From: Pandoraea terrigena
GTDB lineage: Bacteria; Pseudomonadota; Gammaproteobacteria; Burkholderiales; Burkholderiaceae
Direction of reading: 5' to 3'
DNA: 64,000 bases
Assembly: GCF_902459705.1 (NCBI RefSeq)
Contig: NZ_CABPRU010000015.1
Location: 59,048 to 123,047 of the forward strand
The translations under genes were made by a program, and so were the position numbers. Shown here one piece after another: positions 1-7,191 of this stretch. The notes under the pieces are model-generated. The model ran no database searches, had not been told where the DNA came from, and saw only the letters and a program-made list of their open reading frames with translations. Positions within the stretch are counted from its first letter, which is position 1, and each line of letters opens with the position of its first letter.

Positions 1-97
1 TCGTCTTTTCCGACACCCCCCCCAGCGCACCGAATGCCTTCAGGCTGAGAGCAAGGCGCTTTCTCTCGGCACGCAGCCGCTCACCAATACTTTCCAT
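1..97 (-). CDS. XRE-family phage repressor, N-terminal part (runs off the left edge)
   Basis: Reading leftward from ATG at 97-95, the translation begins MESIGERLRAERKRLALSLK and continues AFGALGGVSEKT. This is the start of a helix-turn-helix domain of the Cro/CI type, with the usual 'FGxxGGVS' turn between helices two and three. Only 32 residues are inside the window. It diverges from the early genes across about 80 bp holding a promoter and an inverted repeat, the expected place for a lysogeny repressor. The run of eight G residues (eight C on the plus strand, 16-23) lies inside the frame; an indel there would break it. Confidence 0.75.
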   Translation of the reverse strand, partial: MESIGERLRAERKRLALSLKAFGALGGVSEKT

Positions 98-112
98 TTG
101 GTGTGTTTTCTG

Positions 113-150
113 TTGACGTACAAACCGAACGGTGTGTACTATTGGTTTGT
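113..150 (+). promoter_or_regulatory. divergent early promoter with overlapping inverted repeat (candidate operator)
   Basis: TTGACG at 113-118 and TACTAT at 137-142 are separated by 18 bp and point to the early genes. The inverted repeat ACAAACC (120-126) / GGTTTGT (144-150) spans the spacer and the -10, so a protein bound there would occlude polymerase. The site lies between the repressor start (97) and the first early gene (180). Inference: operator of the adjacent repressor. Confidence 0.6.
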
Positions 151-179
151 GCAAGGTTAATCGTCCCAAGTATATCGCC

Positions 180-383
180 ATGACCTCTGAAAAGAAGCCG
201 CTACGCCGCGCCCCTCGCGGCGTTATGTCGGACAAGCCGCTCTACACCCGCCTCACTTCCAACGAGCGCGACGAAGTTCTGCGCGTTTCTGACGCGGAGC
301 GCTGCTCGGCCTCAAGCATCGTGCGTCGCCTCGTCTTGCTCGGCCTCTCCGTCTATAAGGCGCAGGCCGGATCCCGTTCTTGA
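180..383 (+). CDS. small basic protein, ribbon-helix-helix-like
   Basis: A 67-residue product. An upstream in-frame GTG at 132 lies before the promoter -10, so ATG 180 is the likelier start. After a basic N-terminus (KKPLRRAPR) comes a short strand-like stretch (PLYTRLTSNERDEV), then two predicted helices (EVLRVSDAERC and SASSIVRRLVLLGLSVYKA). That layout resembles CopG/Arc ribbon-helix-helix proteins. As the first gene after the divergent promoter it sits where P2-like phages keep Cox or Apl regulators. The function is unproven; family assignment is by pattern only. Confidence 0.5.
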   Translation: MTSEKKPLRRAPRGVMSDKPLYTRLTSNERDEVLRVSDAERCSASSIVRRLVLLGLSVYKAQAGSRS

Positions 384-405
384 TCCGCTCCGAATGGAGG
401 CCACC

Positions 406-597
406 GTGTATCTAGATCCGAAAAGTGTCCGCGACAACCGAATGACGCTGCGGCTCAACGACGCAGAGCTGGCCATCATCACATCGATGGCGCAGTACCT
501 CGGCGAACAGCCGGCCACGCTCGCCCGCCAGCTGCTGCTGCGCCAGGCGTCCGAAGCGTTTGGCCTGGCGAGCAATGTATCGCGCGACGCCGCGTAA
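406..597 (+). CDS. small ribbon-helix-helix-like protein
   Basis: GTG at 406 is preceded by a strong Shine-Dalgarno GGAGG at 396-400 with 5 bases of spacing. The in-frame ATG at 394 lies before that site and has no ribosome site of its own, so GTG 406 is preferred (63 residues; 67 from 394). The core NRMTLRLNDAELAIITSMAQ followed by a helix with QPATLARQLLLRQASEAF reads as a beta strand plus two helices, like the CopG/Arc fold. It lies 22 bp after the previous small gene and is probably co-transcribed. Possibly a regulator; no closer identification. Confidence 0.5.
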   Translation: MYLDPKSVRDNRMTLRLNDAELAIITSMAQYLGEQPATLARQLLLRQASEAFGLASNVSRDAA

Positions 598-625
598 TCG
601 AAGTCGACGAAGAGCCGCTCATCAG

Positions 626-820
626 ATGCCGGAACTTGAAATTGCCGTCAGCGACAGCGAGCTGGAGTTGATCGAAGAAATCCGCCGCACGCTCAATTTG
701 CCGAGCATCGAAGAGGCAGCAACGTGGCTGTTGAAGGCCCGCATGCGTGAACAGATGGAGCGCGTCGCAGGTCGGCGACGCGCGATGTACGAAGTGAAGA
801 AGCAAGGACGTGCGCAATGA
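626..820 (+). CDS. small hypothetical early protein
   Basis: A 64-residue product starting MPELEIAVSDSELELIEEIR, with a strand-like start and two amphipathic helices (ELELIEEIRRTLNLPSIEEA and TWLLKARMREQMERVAGRRR) ending in a very basic tail. The shape again resembles a small ribbon-helix-helix DNA-binding protein, but the match is weak. The frame extends upstream to 560; ATG 626 is chosen because it follows the stop of the previous gene (597). Its last codon overlaps the next start as ATGA, suggesting translational coupling. Confidence 0.5.
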   Translation: MPELEIAVSDSELELIEEIRRTLNLPSIEEAATWLLKARMREQMERVAGRRRAMYEVKKQGRAQ

Positions 821-1071
821 AACTGGTTTGTCCGCACTGCGCGCGACGATTGAAGATCCGCACCAGCCGAATCATGACTCGCCAGACGAGCCAGCTGTAC
901 TTCCAGTGTGAGAACGTCGAATGCGCCTTCACCTGCATGGCGCTCCTCTCCATCGTTCACACGCTGGCACCGAGCCAGTCACCTGACCCCACGGTGTTTA
1001 TCCCGGCGGGTAAGGCAAAGCTGCAAGAAACCGACGTCCGGCAGATGGACCTGCTGGACAGTAGCGAGTAA
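817..1071 (+). CDS. ogr-like: Ogr/Delta-type zinc-finger transcription activator
   Basis: The 84-residue product has CPHC at residues 5-8 and a second pair in FQCENVECAF, with hydrophobic spacing typical of the Ogr/Delta zinc-finger family. In P2 (Ogr) and P4 (Delta) these small proteins bind upstream of late promoters and recruit the host RNA polymerase alpha subunit to switch on late genes. AAGGACG at 803-809 is the ribosome site, and the start overlaps the previous stop (ATGA). A terminator follows about 27 bp after the stop, closing the first early transcript. Its presence implies late-gene control in this element or in a helper phage. Confidence 0.75.
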   Translation: MKLVCPHCARRLKIRTSRIMTRQTSQLYFQCENVECAFTCMALLSIVHTLAPSQSPDPTVFIPAGKAKLQETDVRQMDLLDSSE

Positions 1072-1098
1072 CGCGCACAACTGAATCACCCCGAGTTG

Positions 1099-1138
1099 CC
1101 CCTCGCATCGTGCCCCTACGGCGCGAGGGGATTTTTTT
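1099..1138 (+). terminator. intrinsic terminator after the ogr-like gene
   Basis: CCCCTCGC (1099-1106) pairs with GCGAGGGG (1123-1130) and is followed by seven T residues (1132-1138). The 8-bp stem plus T-run is a standard Rho-independent terminator, separating the first cluster of small genes from the second. Confidence 0.8.
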
Positions 1139-1165
1139 GCCCAAATTTTCTAAGAGGAGATCGAA

Positions 1166-1549
1166 ATGAAGCGCTCATCGGGTACCGCCAAGCTATCCCT
1201 CATCCAGCAAATGATTGCCGACGAAAATGAACGTCACGCCTATCGCATCAAGGAAATTGCCGGCATGACTGCGCGGCTCAAGTTGCTGGAGCCAGTACTG
1301 GAAGCACTGAAAGAACGCTGCGCATTCAACTGCGATACCCACAGTATCCGGCCCCTCTTTAACCGTGAGATCAAGGTTTCGGGATGGCTGGTCTATGTGC
1401 CAGTTCGGGTGCACGAGACGTTGCTGGAGATCGGCTTCGAGGAGACCTCTCGCCATGACTATCAGTCGACTTACACCGTCCGCCTGAAAAAGGGCCGACT
1501 CCGGATCGCAGTCTCCGTAGACCTGCATTACACCAGCCGCCTTTCTTGA
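1166..1549 (+). CDS. hypothetical prophage protein
   Basis: A 127-residue product preceded by AGAGGAGA, a strong ribosome site. The first 45 residues look helical, possibly coiled coil (LIQQMIADENERHAYRIKEI, then ARLKLLEPVLEALKERC). The second half is beta-rich (SGWLVYVPVRVHETLLEIGF, YTVRLKKGRLRIAVSVDLHY). I do not recognise a family. It opens the second transcript of the early module. Confidence 0.55.
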   Translation: MKRSSGTAKLSLIQQMIADENERHAYRIKEIAGMTARLKLLEPVLEALKERCAFNCDTHSIRPLFNREIKVSGWLVYVPVRVHETLLEIGFEETSRHDYQSTYTVRLKKGRLRIAVSVDLHYTSRLS

Positions 1550-1557
1550 GAAGCGCG

Positions 1558-1773
1558 ATGGCGATCCACGACGTCACCGACGCCGACCGTCAACGTGCGC
1601 TGCATGCCGTCGACGCTTCTGCGGGATACGACGGCTTCTCATCACCAATGATGCAAACCACCTTGGCAGTCGTCTACCGCGCGTTGTTCAACCGCGCAGC
1701 TCGACAACTGCCCACACCTCGCGAACCTGCCAGCGTCGACGTAAAACGTCGTGCCGCCGGCGACCGCGATTAA
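1558..1773 (+). CDS. hypothetical prophage protein
   Basis: A 71-residue product from ATG 1558 (an in-frame TTG at 1546 would overlap the previous gene). It begins MAIHDVTDADRQRALHAVDA, has a helical middle (MMQTTLAVVYRALFNRAARQ) and a charged, probably disordered C-terminus. GAGAAG upstream could serve as the ribosome site. No family recognised. It sits 8 bp after the preceding stop. Confidence 0.45.
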   Translation: MAIHDVTDADRQRALHAVDASAGYDGFSSPMMQTTLAVVYRALFNRAARQLPTPREPASVDVKRRAAGDRD

Positions 1774-1790
1774 CCGTAGCAGGAGTAATC

Positions 1791-1931
1791 ATGCGCCACC
1801 GCAAGACCCGTTGTGACCTGATTCACCGCACCGCCCTCGGCGGCTACACCATCGACGGCCCCTATGTCCGTCAGCGCGGCATCCGTCGCTTGGTGGCACG
1901 CATCGTCGCGTGGTTTGGGGGTGTCCGATGA
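1791..1931 (+). CDS. 46-residue basic hypothetical protein
   Basis: ATG 1791 follows AGCAGGAG, a good ribosome site, and opens a 46-codon frame beginning MRHRKTRCDLIHRTALGGYT and ending IRRLVARIVAWFGGVR. It is rich in Arg. Its stop overlaps the next start (ATGA at 1928-1931), which supports real translation despite its size. No family recognised. Confidence 0.5.
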   Translation: MRHRKTRCDLIHRTALGGYTIDGPYVRQRGIRRLVARIVAWFGGVR

Positions 1932-2188
1932 ACATTCGCACCTTCGGCCTGCCCGTCTCCTTTCCCGAGTTCCTGGTGCCCGCCGCCGCTGTCGCTTTCA
2001 TGCTCGCGCATCGCGGCCGCACGCTTGAGGAGGCCATCGACGCGGGCCACGCCCTCGGCTACCGGCCCACTGTTTGCCCGCTCCCGCAGATGGACGGCGG
2101 GTGGACGTATGGCTTTGGTCTCACCGTGGAGCGCCTAGTCGTTCCCTTCGTGGTCGAGCTGTCGGAATTTCCGGCAGGTCACGCTTGA
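1928..2188 (+). CDS. hypothetical prophage protein
   Basis: An 86-residue product from ATG 1928, coupled by an ATGA overlap to the preceding gene. The sequence (PEFLVPAAAVAFMLAHRGRT, LEEAIDAGHALGY) suggests a compact alpha/beta fold with one helix that might bind other proteins; VERLVVPFVVELSEF ends it. No known domain seen. The frame is open upstream to 1910, but ATG 1928 fits the coupling. Confidence 0.5.
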   Translation: MNIRTFGLPVSFPEFLVPAAAVAFMLAHRGRTLEEAIDAGHALGYRPTVCPLPQMDGGWTYGFGLTVERLVVPFVVELSEFPAGHA

Positions 2189-2201
2189 TCGGGAGAAGAA
2201 C

Positions 2202-2666
2202 ATGCCGACCAGCAAGCACCGCAAACAACGCCGCGCCTACGTTCCGACCGAACGCCGCATCCCGGTCATTCTTTGCCACAACGGCGCAGCCGAATGTCAG
2301 CTCATGCTCGTGCCGCACGAGGAGCTCGAGAAGCTGCGCACCGGCTCTGCGACCGAGGAGTCCTGGCACACGCTGGCTTTTCGCATCAACGTGGGCCAGG
2401 CGCTCGCCGTCGCCTACTTCACCCCGGACGTGCGCGAAGCGCTTTCCGACGCAGCTATCGCAGTTTCCGAGGTTGGGAAGCGATACCTGGCGGACAAGCG
2501 CCTCGGTGTCACCGGCGACCAATTCCGCGCCATCGCGCGGGGCCTGACCATCACGGACGATCTACAGAAGATCACAACACGTCGCGAGCAGCTCGCAGCG
2601 CACGAGTTCGCGCTCACCACCGCACAACGAGTTCCAGCCGGAGAGGTCTTCACATGCAACCGATGA
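2202..2666 (+). CDS. hypothetical prophage protein
   Basis: A 154-residue product with GGGAGAAG as ribosome site. The N-terminus is basic (MPTSKHRKQRRAYVPTERR). The rest is mixed alpha/beta with a helical C-terminal half containing FRAIARGLTITDDLQ. Similar short proteins are, as I recall, common in Burkholderia-group prophages between the regulator and the replication gene, but I cannot name a function. Its end overlaps the next gene by 13 bp. Confidence 0.5.
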   Translation: MPTSKHRKQRRAYVPTERRIPVILCHNGAAECQLMLVPHEELEKLRTGSATEESWHTLAFRINVGQALAVAYFTPDVREALSDAAIAVSEVGKRYLADKRLGVTGDQFRAIARGLTITDDLQKITTRREQLAAHEFALTTAQRVPAGEVFTCNR

Positions 2667-2944
2667 CTTTCGGTGACCTCGTCCACCTGATGGGCGATCT
2701 AGGAGTCGTGGCTGAATGGGATCTCCCACCGAGCATCGCCAGCCTATGTCAAAGAGCGTTTGACTTTATCGAAGCGACCATCAAACACGGCCAACTCGCG
2801 CAAATCCTCGCGAGTATCGATACGGACGAGAAATTCATTGCCTTGCTGCGTACCGAGATCGCGCTGACATTGCTTGATAGCGATACGCAGCTCGCGCTCC
2901 AGCGTCCTGCAGCTCCTTATCGAACTGAGAAGGGCTGCACGTGA
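2654..2944 (+). CDS. hypothetical prophage protein
   Basis: A 96-residue, mainly helical acidic product (MQPMTFGDLVHLMGDLGVVA, FDFIEATIKHGQLAQILASI). GGAGAGG is 7-8 bases upstream of ATG 2654 and inside the previous gene. The frame also runs upstream in another gene's shadow; the ribosome site decides the start. No family recognised. Confidence 0.5.
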   Translation: MQPMTFGDLVHLMGDLGVVAEWDLPPSIASLCQRAFDFIEATIKHGQLAQILASIDTDEKFIALLRTEIALTLLDSDTQLALQRPAAPYRTEKGCT

Positions 2945-3204
2945 TGAGGGGCCTCGCACAACTCGCCGGTATTTGGTGCGCGTCGCCGGACTTCCATCGT
3001 TGGCTCTGCGAGCTTGGCGGCATGCCCGCCGCCGAGGAGGATGCCATCGAGTTCATCTATCTCGCCTGCGAGATCAACTCACGCGCCGAGCTGGATACCG
3101 ACGAACGCGCCGCTCGCCTCTTCGTTGAGAAAGTCCGCGGCCCCTTCCGCGAATGGCTCAACGGCAAGCCAGCAGCCTCCCCATCCCGACAACGCAAAAA
3201 GTAA
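2944..3204 (+). CDS. hypothetical prophage protein
   Basis: An 86-residue product. ATG 2944 and the in-frame GTG 2941 (which overlaps the previous stop as GTGA) share the ribosome site AGAAGGG at 2928-2934. The protein is acidic and helical with several Trp (GIWCASPDFHRWLCELGG, PFREWLNG) and a basic C-terminal tail. Short acidic proteins of this kind often act by binding other proteins, but the role here is unknown. Confidence 0.5.
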   Translation: MRGLAQLAGIWCASPDFHRWLCELGGMPAAEEDAIEFIYLACEINSRAELDTDERAARLFVEKVRGPFREWLNGKPAASPSRQRKK

Positions 3205-3246
3205 TCCCGCCGGCGCGAGCCGGCTTCTCTCATACCGAATAGATAA

Positions 3247-6009
3247 ATGGCATCCATCGAGCAACTGAAACTGCGCATTAACCTTCACGAGCTTGCGGAG
3301 CGCCTCGGACTCAAACGCGCGCCAGGCGGTGACAAGGCGCTCTATCACTCGCCGAAACATGAGGACAAGAGCCCGTCGCTCTCGATCTTGCAGGACCACC
3401 CGAAGCACGGCACATGCTGGAAAGATCACAGCTCCGGCGAGGGCGGCTCGTGCGTGGATCTCGTTATCTACGTGCGCGGTGGCACCGTCGGCGAAGCAAT
3501 GCGCTGGTTGCACGAAGCCTTCGGCATCGCTTTCGACAAGCCGGAGGCGAAAGAGCAAGAACGCAAGGGCAAGCTGGACTACATCGCTGACCGCTGCCTG
3601 GCCGGCAGAGAACGAGCGCGCGAGTATCTGAAAGGTCGCGAGATCTGCGACGCCGCTTTGGATGCGGCTATCGCAACCAGGTCGCTCGGATTCAACGACT
3701 GGACCAGCCAGCAACTCTCCAGCGGAAACGTTGGGTATGGTGGCCCCGCCGCCGCCTTCATCGTTCGCACCCAGGAAACCGGTCAGATTGTCGCCATCGA
3801 CATGCGTTACCTCGATCCGGCCGCGAATGGTGGCGTCAAGACGCAAACCCAAGGGGCCAAGGACGGCCACGGCTGGACGGCTGACTGGCGCAAGCTCAAG
3901 CGCGCACATCGCGTCGTCGTTGTGGAAAGCGCCGTCAATGCGCTGTCTGTAGATACGTGTGGCATCCCTGGCACCGCGTCGTTCGCCATGCGTGGCATCG
4001 GCAACGTCCAACACATCGACTTTTCGTTTCTCCAGGACAAGCAGGTCGTCATCTGTTTCGACAACGATGAACCCATCGAAGAAGGCAAGCCGCGCGCGGG
4101 CCACCGCCCCGGCCCCGAGGCTGCGTGGGCACTGCACGAACGCCTGACCGCCATGAACATCAGCGCGATGCTTGTCGACCAGGCGCACTGGTCGGCGGAT
4201 CTCGCCGACGGATCTACGGAGCACCAGCCGATCAACGACGTGAACGATTACCTGCGCCTGCGTGGCGCGCAGAAGCTTGCCCGAGCGCTGGAAACGCTCG
4301 AGCACTGGCTCATTGCCGGCCTCGCCGGTGACGACAAGGTGAAGGGCAAGAAGCGCGTGTTCCTACCGTCGCATGACTTCGCGCAGTACTGGAAATTCAG
4401 GGTGCGGCCCGACTTCACCAGCTATGTGTCGAAGATGAATAAGAACGAAGAGACCGAGGTGGAAACTCCGGTCATCAATGACCTGGCCGGCTTTCGTATC
4501 GCGTCGCTAAGTCGAGTATCCGTTGCCAGCGCGACGTCGACCATGACCGGAGATCCCGACCAGTCCCCGACCGTCTATTTCGCCGTATCGGTGCAGACGC
4601 CGCGCCACGGAGCCAAGCTCATCCGCAAGGTCATGCTCGATGACCAGCTCCACAACGTCGACCAGTGGGGCAAGTTCGGGCCGATCTGGTCGCCGGCGCC
4701 GTTCAAGCGCATGGTGAACATTCTCGAGCGCACCGCGCACCTCGGCGCGCGCCACGCGGCCAACTTCGTGGGCCTCGCCTGGCGCGATGGCCAACTCATC
4801 GTCAACGAGGGGCCGGACTGCTATTTCACCGAGGCAGACAAACAGTGCCCGTATCACAACCTGACCTTCCCTTCCGGGCCATCCACCGACGCGCGCAAAG
4901 TCGTCAATGCGTACCAGGAGACGTTCCGGCAGAACGCAGCGACAATTCCCCTGATTTGGTCGCTCGGGGGGCACCTGAAGGCGCTCCTGGGCTTCTGGCC
5001 GCATATGACCGTGCAGGCTGACAAGGGCGCGGGTAAATCGACGCTTATCAAGCGGCTTGAGCGCACGCTCGCCTTCACGATGTTCTCGGGCCAGAGCCTG
5101 CAGACCGAATTCCGTCTGCTCACCAGCATCAGCCACACGAGCCATCCGGTCGGATGGGAAGAACTGTCAGCGCGCCGCCAGGACGTCATCGACAAGGCAG
5201 TCGGCCTGCTGCAAGAGAACTACCAGTACACGGTGACGCGACGCGGCACCGACATGACCGAATACCTGTTGTCGGCACCCGTCATGCTCGCCGGCGAAGA
5301 CGTGCCCGTGCGTAGCCTGCTCGGCAAGTTGGTGCGCACCACGTTGACCGGCAAGAAGGGGCCGATGATGCCCGACGATCTTCCGCGGTTCCCGTTGCGC
5401 CAGTGGCTCGAATTCCTGGCCAGCCTGAATCGCCTCGAGGTGCTGGCCAAGTACCGCGATCTGCGCGATTACTGTCTGAGCAGAAGCCGTGCAAGCGGTA
5501 GCGACGACGGGGCGATGCGCATGGCAGGTAACTATGCGGCCGTGCTGCTCGCATGGGGCTATCTGAGCGAGTTCGCGGGCATGGACCGCGACGAAGGCGG
5601 CTTCCCGAAAGATCTGCTGACCGAGATGAACACGCACATCGCCGAGACGAGCGCCGACCGTGAGCCATGGGTCTGGATCATGGAGACCGCGCTTTCCGAG
5701 ATTGACGCCAGCAACTTCAAACACCCCTACACCTTCGACGACGTCGACGGCGAACCATGCCTACTCGTGCGCACGAGCCACGTCATGGACCACATCGCGC
5801 ACTCCTCATCGCTGCGCGAGAAATGGAACGGCCTGCCGGTCAAGAGTGACCGCGTGTTCAAGAAGCAGATCCAGTCCGCCGGCGTCATCGTCGGCGAGAA
5901 AGAGCAAGAGCGAACGATCCACAACCGCCGCGTCAACTACCTGTCGGCGATCTCGCTCGACCGCATCAAGAACTTCGGCCTGGCCGTGGCCATCCGTAAC
6001 GACAAGTGA
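3247..6009 (+). CDS. phage replication primase/helicase (CHC2-like, Toprim and P-loop ATPase)
   Basis: This 920-residue protein probably starts element replication. Residues about 1-95 resemble a CHC2 primase zinc domain (HEDKSPSLSI, GTCWKDHSSGEGGSCVDLV), but the canonical Cys/His ligands are partly replaced: the usual CPxH reads YHSPKH, and the second pair is C-W-K-D-H. A Toprim-like region at about 222-275 has VVVVESAVNALS and CFDNDEP, the Glu and Asp-x-Asp of the primase active site. A P-loop ATPase has ADKGAGKST at about 591-599, with a plausible Walker B at VGWEE. Primase plus helicase in one chain recalls P4 alpha, which also binds origin repeats. A repeat array starts about 460 bp downstream. 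Start ATG 3247 has a poor ribosome site. Confidence 0.8.
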   Translation: MASIEQLKLRINLHELAERLGLKRAPGGDKALYHSPKHEDKSPSLSILQDHPKHGTCWKDHSSGEGGSCVDLVIYVRGGTVGEAMRWLHEAFGIAFDKPEAKEQERKGKLDYIADRCLAGRERAREYLKGREICDAALDAAIATRSLGFNDWTSQQLSSGNVGYGGPAAAFIVRTQETGQIVAIDMRYLDPAANGGVKTQTQGAKDGHGWTADWRKLKRAHRVVVVESAVNALSVDTCGIPGTASFAMRGIGNVQHIDFSFLQDKQVVICFDNDEPIEEGKPRAGHRPGPEAAWALHERLTAMNISAMLVDQAHWSADLADGSTEHQPINDVNDYLRLRGAQKLARALETLEHWLIAGLAGDDKVKGKKRVFLPSHDFAQYWKFRVRPDFTSYVSKMNKNEETEVETPVINDLAGFRIASLSRVSVASATSTMTGDPDQSPTVYFAVSVQTPRHGAKLIRKVMLDDQLHNVDQWGKFGPIWSPAPFKRMVNILERTAHLGARHAANFVGLAWRDGQLIVNEGPDCYFTEADKQCPYHNLTFPSGPSTDARKVVNAYQETFRQNAATIPLIWSLGGHLKALLGFWPHMTVQADKGAGKSTLIKRLERTLAFTMFSGQSLQTEFRLLTSISHTSHPVGWEELSARRQDVIDKAVGLLQENYQYTVTRRGTDMTEYLLSAPVMLAGEDVPVRSLLGKLVRTTLTGKKGPMMPDDLPRFPLRQWLEFLASLNRLEVLAKYRDLRDYCLSRSRASGSDDGAMRMAGNYAAVLLAWGYLSEFAGMDRDEGGFPKDLLTEMNTHIAETSADREPWVWIMETALSEIDASNFKHPYTFDDVDGEPCLLVRTSHVMDHIAHSSSLREKWNGLPVKSDRVFKKQIQSAGVIVGEKEQERTIHNRRVNYLSAISLDRIKNFGLAVAIRNDK

Positions 6010-6017
6010 ACCCCATA

Positions 6018-6179
6018 ATGATCTCGTACTCCGGCGGTGTCTTGTGCCTCATCACTGGACGCCGCATCGGCCGGCGCATCGTGCTCCGGCACTTCCTCAT
6101 GATCGCGCTCCAATACCACGATGGCGTCCTGGCCAACTGCGCCTTGCGTCAGCTCGACGGTCTCGCGGGGGCATGGTAA
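6018..6179 (+). CDS. 53-residue hypothetical protein downstream of the primase/helicase
   Basis: A short frame beginning MISYSGGVLCLITGRRIGRR. The in-frame GTG at 6006 overlaps the primase stop as GTGA, so translation could also begin there by coupling. It is basic with a hydrophobic start and ends at TAA 6177-6179, whose last base is the first of another ATG. No family seen. The tight spacing supports it; the small size limits confidence. Confidence 0.4.
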   Translation: MISYSGGVLCLITGRRIGRRIVLRHFLMIALQYHDGVLANCALRQLDGLAGAW

Positions 6180-6961
6180 TGCCCCGCATCGTTCCATTCG
6201 CGGCCGGTACGGCCGCTGTATTCGATCAATCCCCGGCTGCCGGGCCAACGGCCCGCCCGGCGCATGGGACGTCCTACGGGGCGCGTGCCCGGGCGATTCT
6301 GGTCGGAGGTACGCGCCTTCAGATGGGTAGCGTGGTCAGCGCGCCTACGTCGACCTTCCTCGACTCCCCCGTACCCCCCGCGAGTGTTAGTCGGCGCGGG
6401 GAACTGCCGACCGTGAAGGAGGGGGCCGGCCGGGAGCCGATTTTGCGCAAGGGTACGTCGGGGAGCGCAAATAACTCGTGGATTTTGCCTACCGGTGTCG
6501 CTAAGTCATTGATTCCTGAAGCGACATGCCTCACGAGTCGTGGTGCTTTTTCCACGGGTCACCCAATTTTTTCCACGAGTCGTATTTTGCGAGTTTCACC
6601 CTGTCTCTATACCTCTCTCTCTCTTAAATTATTGAAGAAGAAAGAGAAAGCAGAGAAGAAAGGGATCGAACGGCGCACAAACCAGCATCCACGAGTCGGG
6701 GCATCTTTTCCACGAGTCAGCAAAGCTGCCTATTTTTTAATCCACGAGTTTTACCCCCTTCCACGAGTCGACTCGTGGAAACTCGTGGAAAATATTTCGT
6801 TAATATTCAACGAATTAACATTCATTGGCGGCCAATCCACGAATCCACGAGTTGCGCTGCCTGTGGTCACGTCCGCGCAGCAGGTCGAGCGGCAACGGAT
6901 CGACCGGAAAGCCTCGCTCGTCGGCCGGGTAACGAACGCGTATCCGAGGGAGGTGGCATGA
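6179..6961 (+). other. open frame through the repeat region; probably not a full-length gene
   Basis: From ATG 6179 a 260-codon frame stays open across the repeat array to 6961 and overlaps the start of the DUF4224-like gene. Its composition changes abruptly: the first 80 codons look GC-rich like the neighbours, whereas 6470-6855 is AT-rich with low-complexity Lys/Glu and carries many copies of a DNA repeat in both orientations. That pattern suits a cis-acting DNA region more than a protein. A short product from the first part is possible. No protein family recognised. Confidence 0.25.
6474..6852. repeat. array of TCCACGAGT repeats around AT-rich DNA; candidate replication origin
   Basis: TCCACGAGT occurs exactly on the plus strand at 6572, 6688, 6709, 6741, 6760 and 6844, and as its complement at 6474, 6771 and 6781. 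Near copies lie at 6530, 6551 and 6836. The copies at 6760 and 6771 form a perfect 22-bp palindrome (6759-6780, half-site TTCCACGAGTC), and a further inverted copy follows at 6781. AT-rich tracts lie between them (6606-6660, polypurine/polypyrimidine; and 6785-6833, with the inverted repeat TTCGTT/AACGAA at 6796-6814). Repeats next to easily melted DNA, downstream of a primase/helicase gene, are the usual layout of an iteron origin. Function is inferred. Confidence 0.65.
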
Positions 6962-7191
6962 GTCTGCTCGTGACGCCCATATTTCTGACCAAAGACGAGA
7001 TTCGCGAGATGACCGGTCGTGTCAGATATAAGTCGCAGGCGCTTGTACTTTCGGCGCTCGGGATCGAGCACAAAGTGCGGCCGGACGGCAGCATGCTCGT
7101 GCTCCGCGCGCATGTGGAGCAGTCGCTTGGCGGCGTGACCAAAACGCAGACGCGCCAACGCGTCTACGAGATCGATAGGAGCACTCTCTAA
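6958..7191 (+). CDS. DUF4224-like small protein next to the integrase
   Basis: A 77-residue product from ATG 6958, preceded by GAGGGAGG. The sequence FLTKDEIREMTGRVRYKSQA followed by LVLSALGIEHKVRPDGSMLV matches the DUF4224 pattern (T-x-x-E-L/I-x-x-x-T-G...Q...L...GI...RPDG), a short family found beside phage integrases. The likely role is directionality factor (excisionase) or integrase partner, by position only. Its stop TAA (7189-7191) is immediately followed by the integrase ATG. Confidence 0.7.
   Translation: MSLLVTPIFLTKDEIREMTGRVRYKSQALVLSALGIEHKVRPDGSMLVLRAHVEQSLGGVTKTQTRQRVYEIDRSTL

Noticed and set aside
6474..6852. CRISPR array
   Set aside because: Repeats are only 9-12 bp, irregularly spaced and in both orientations; no cas genes.
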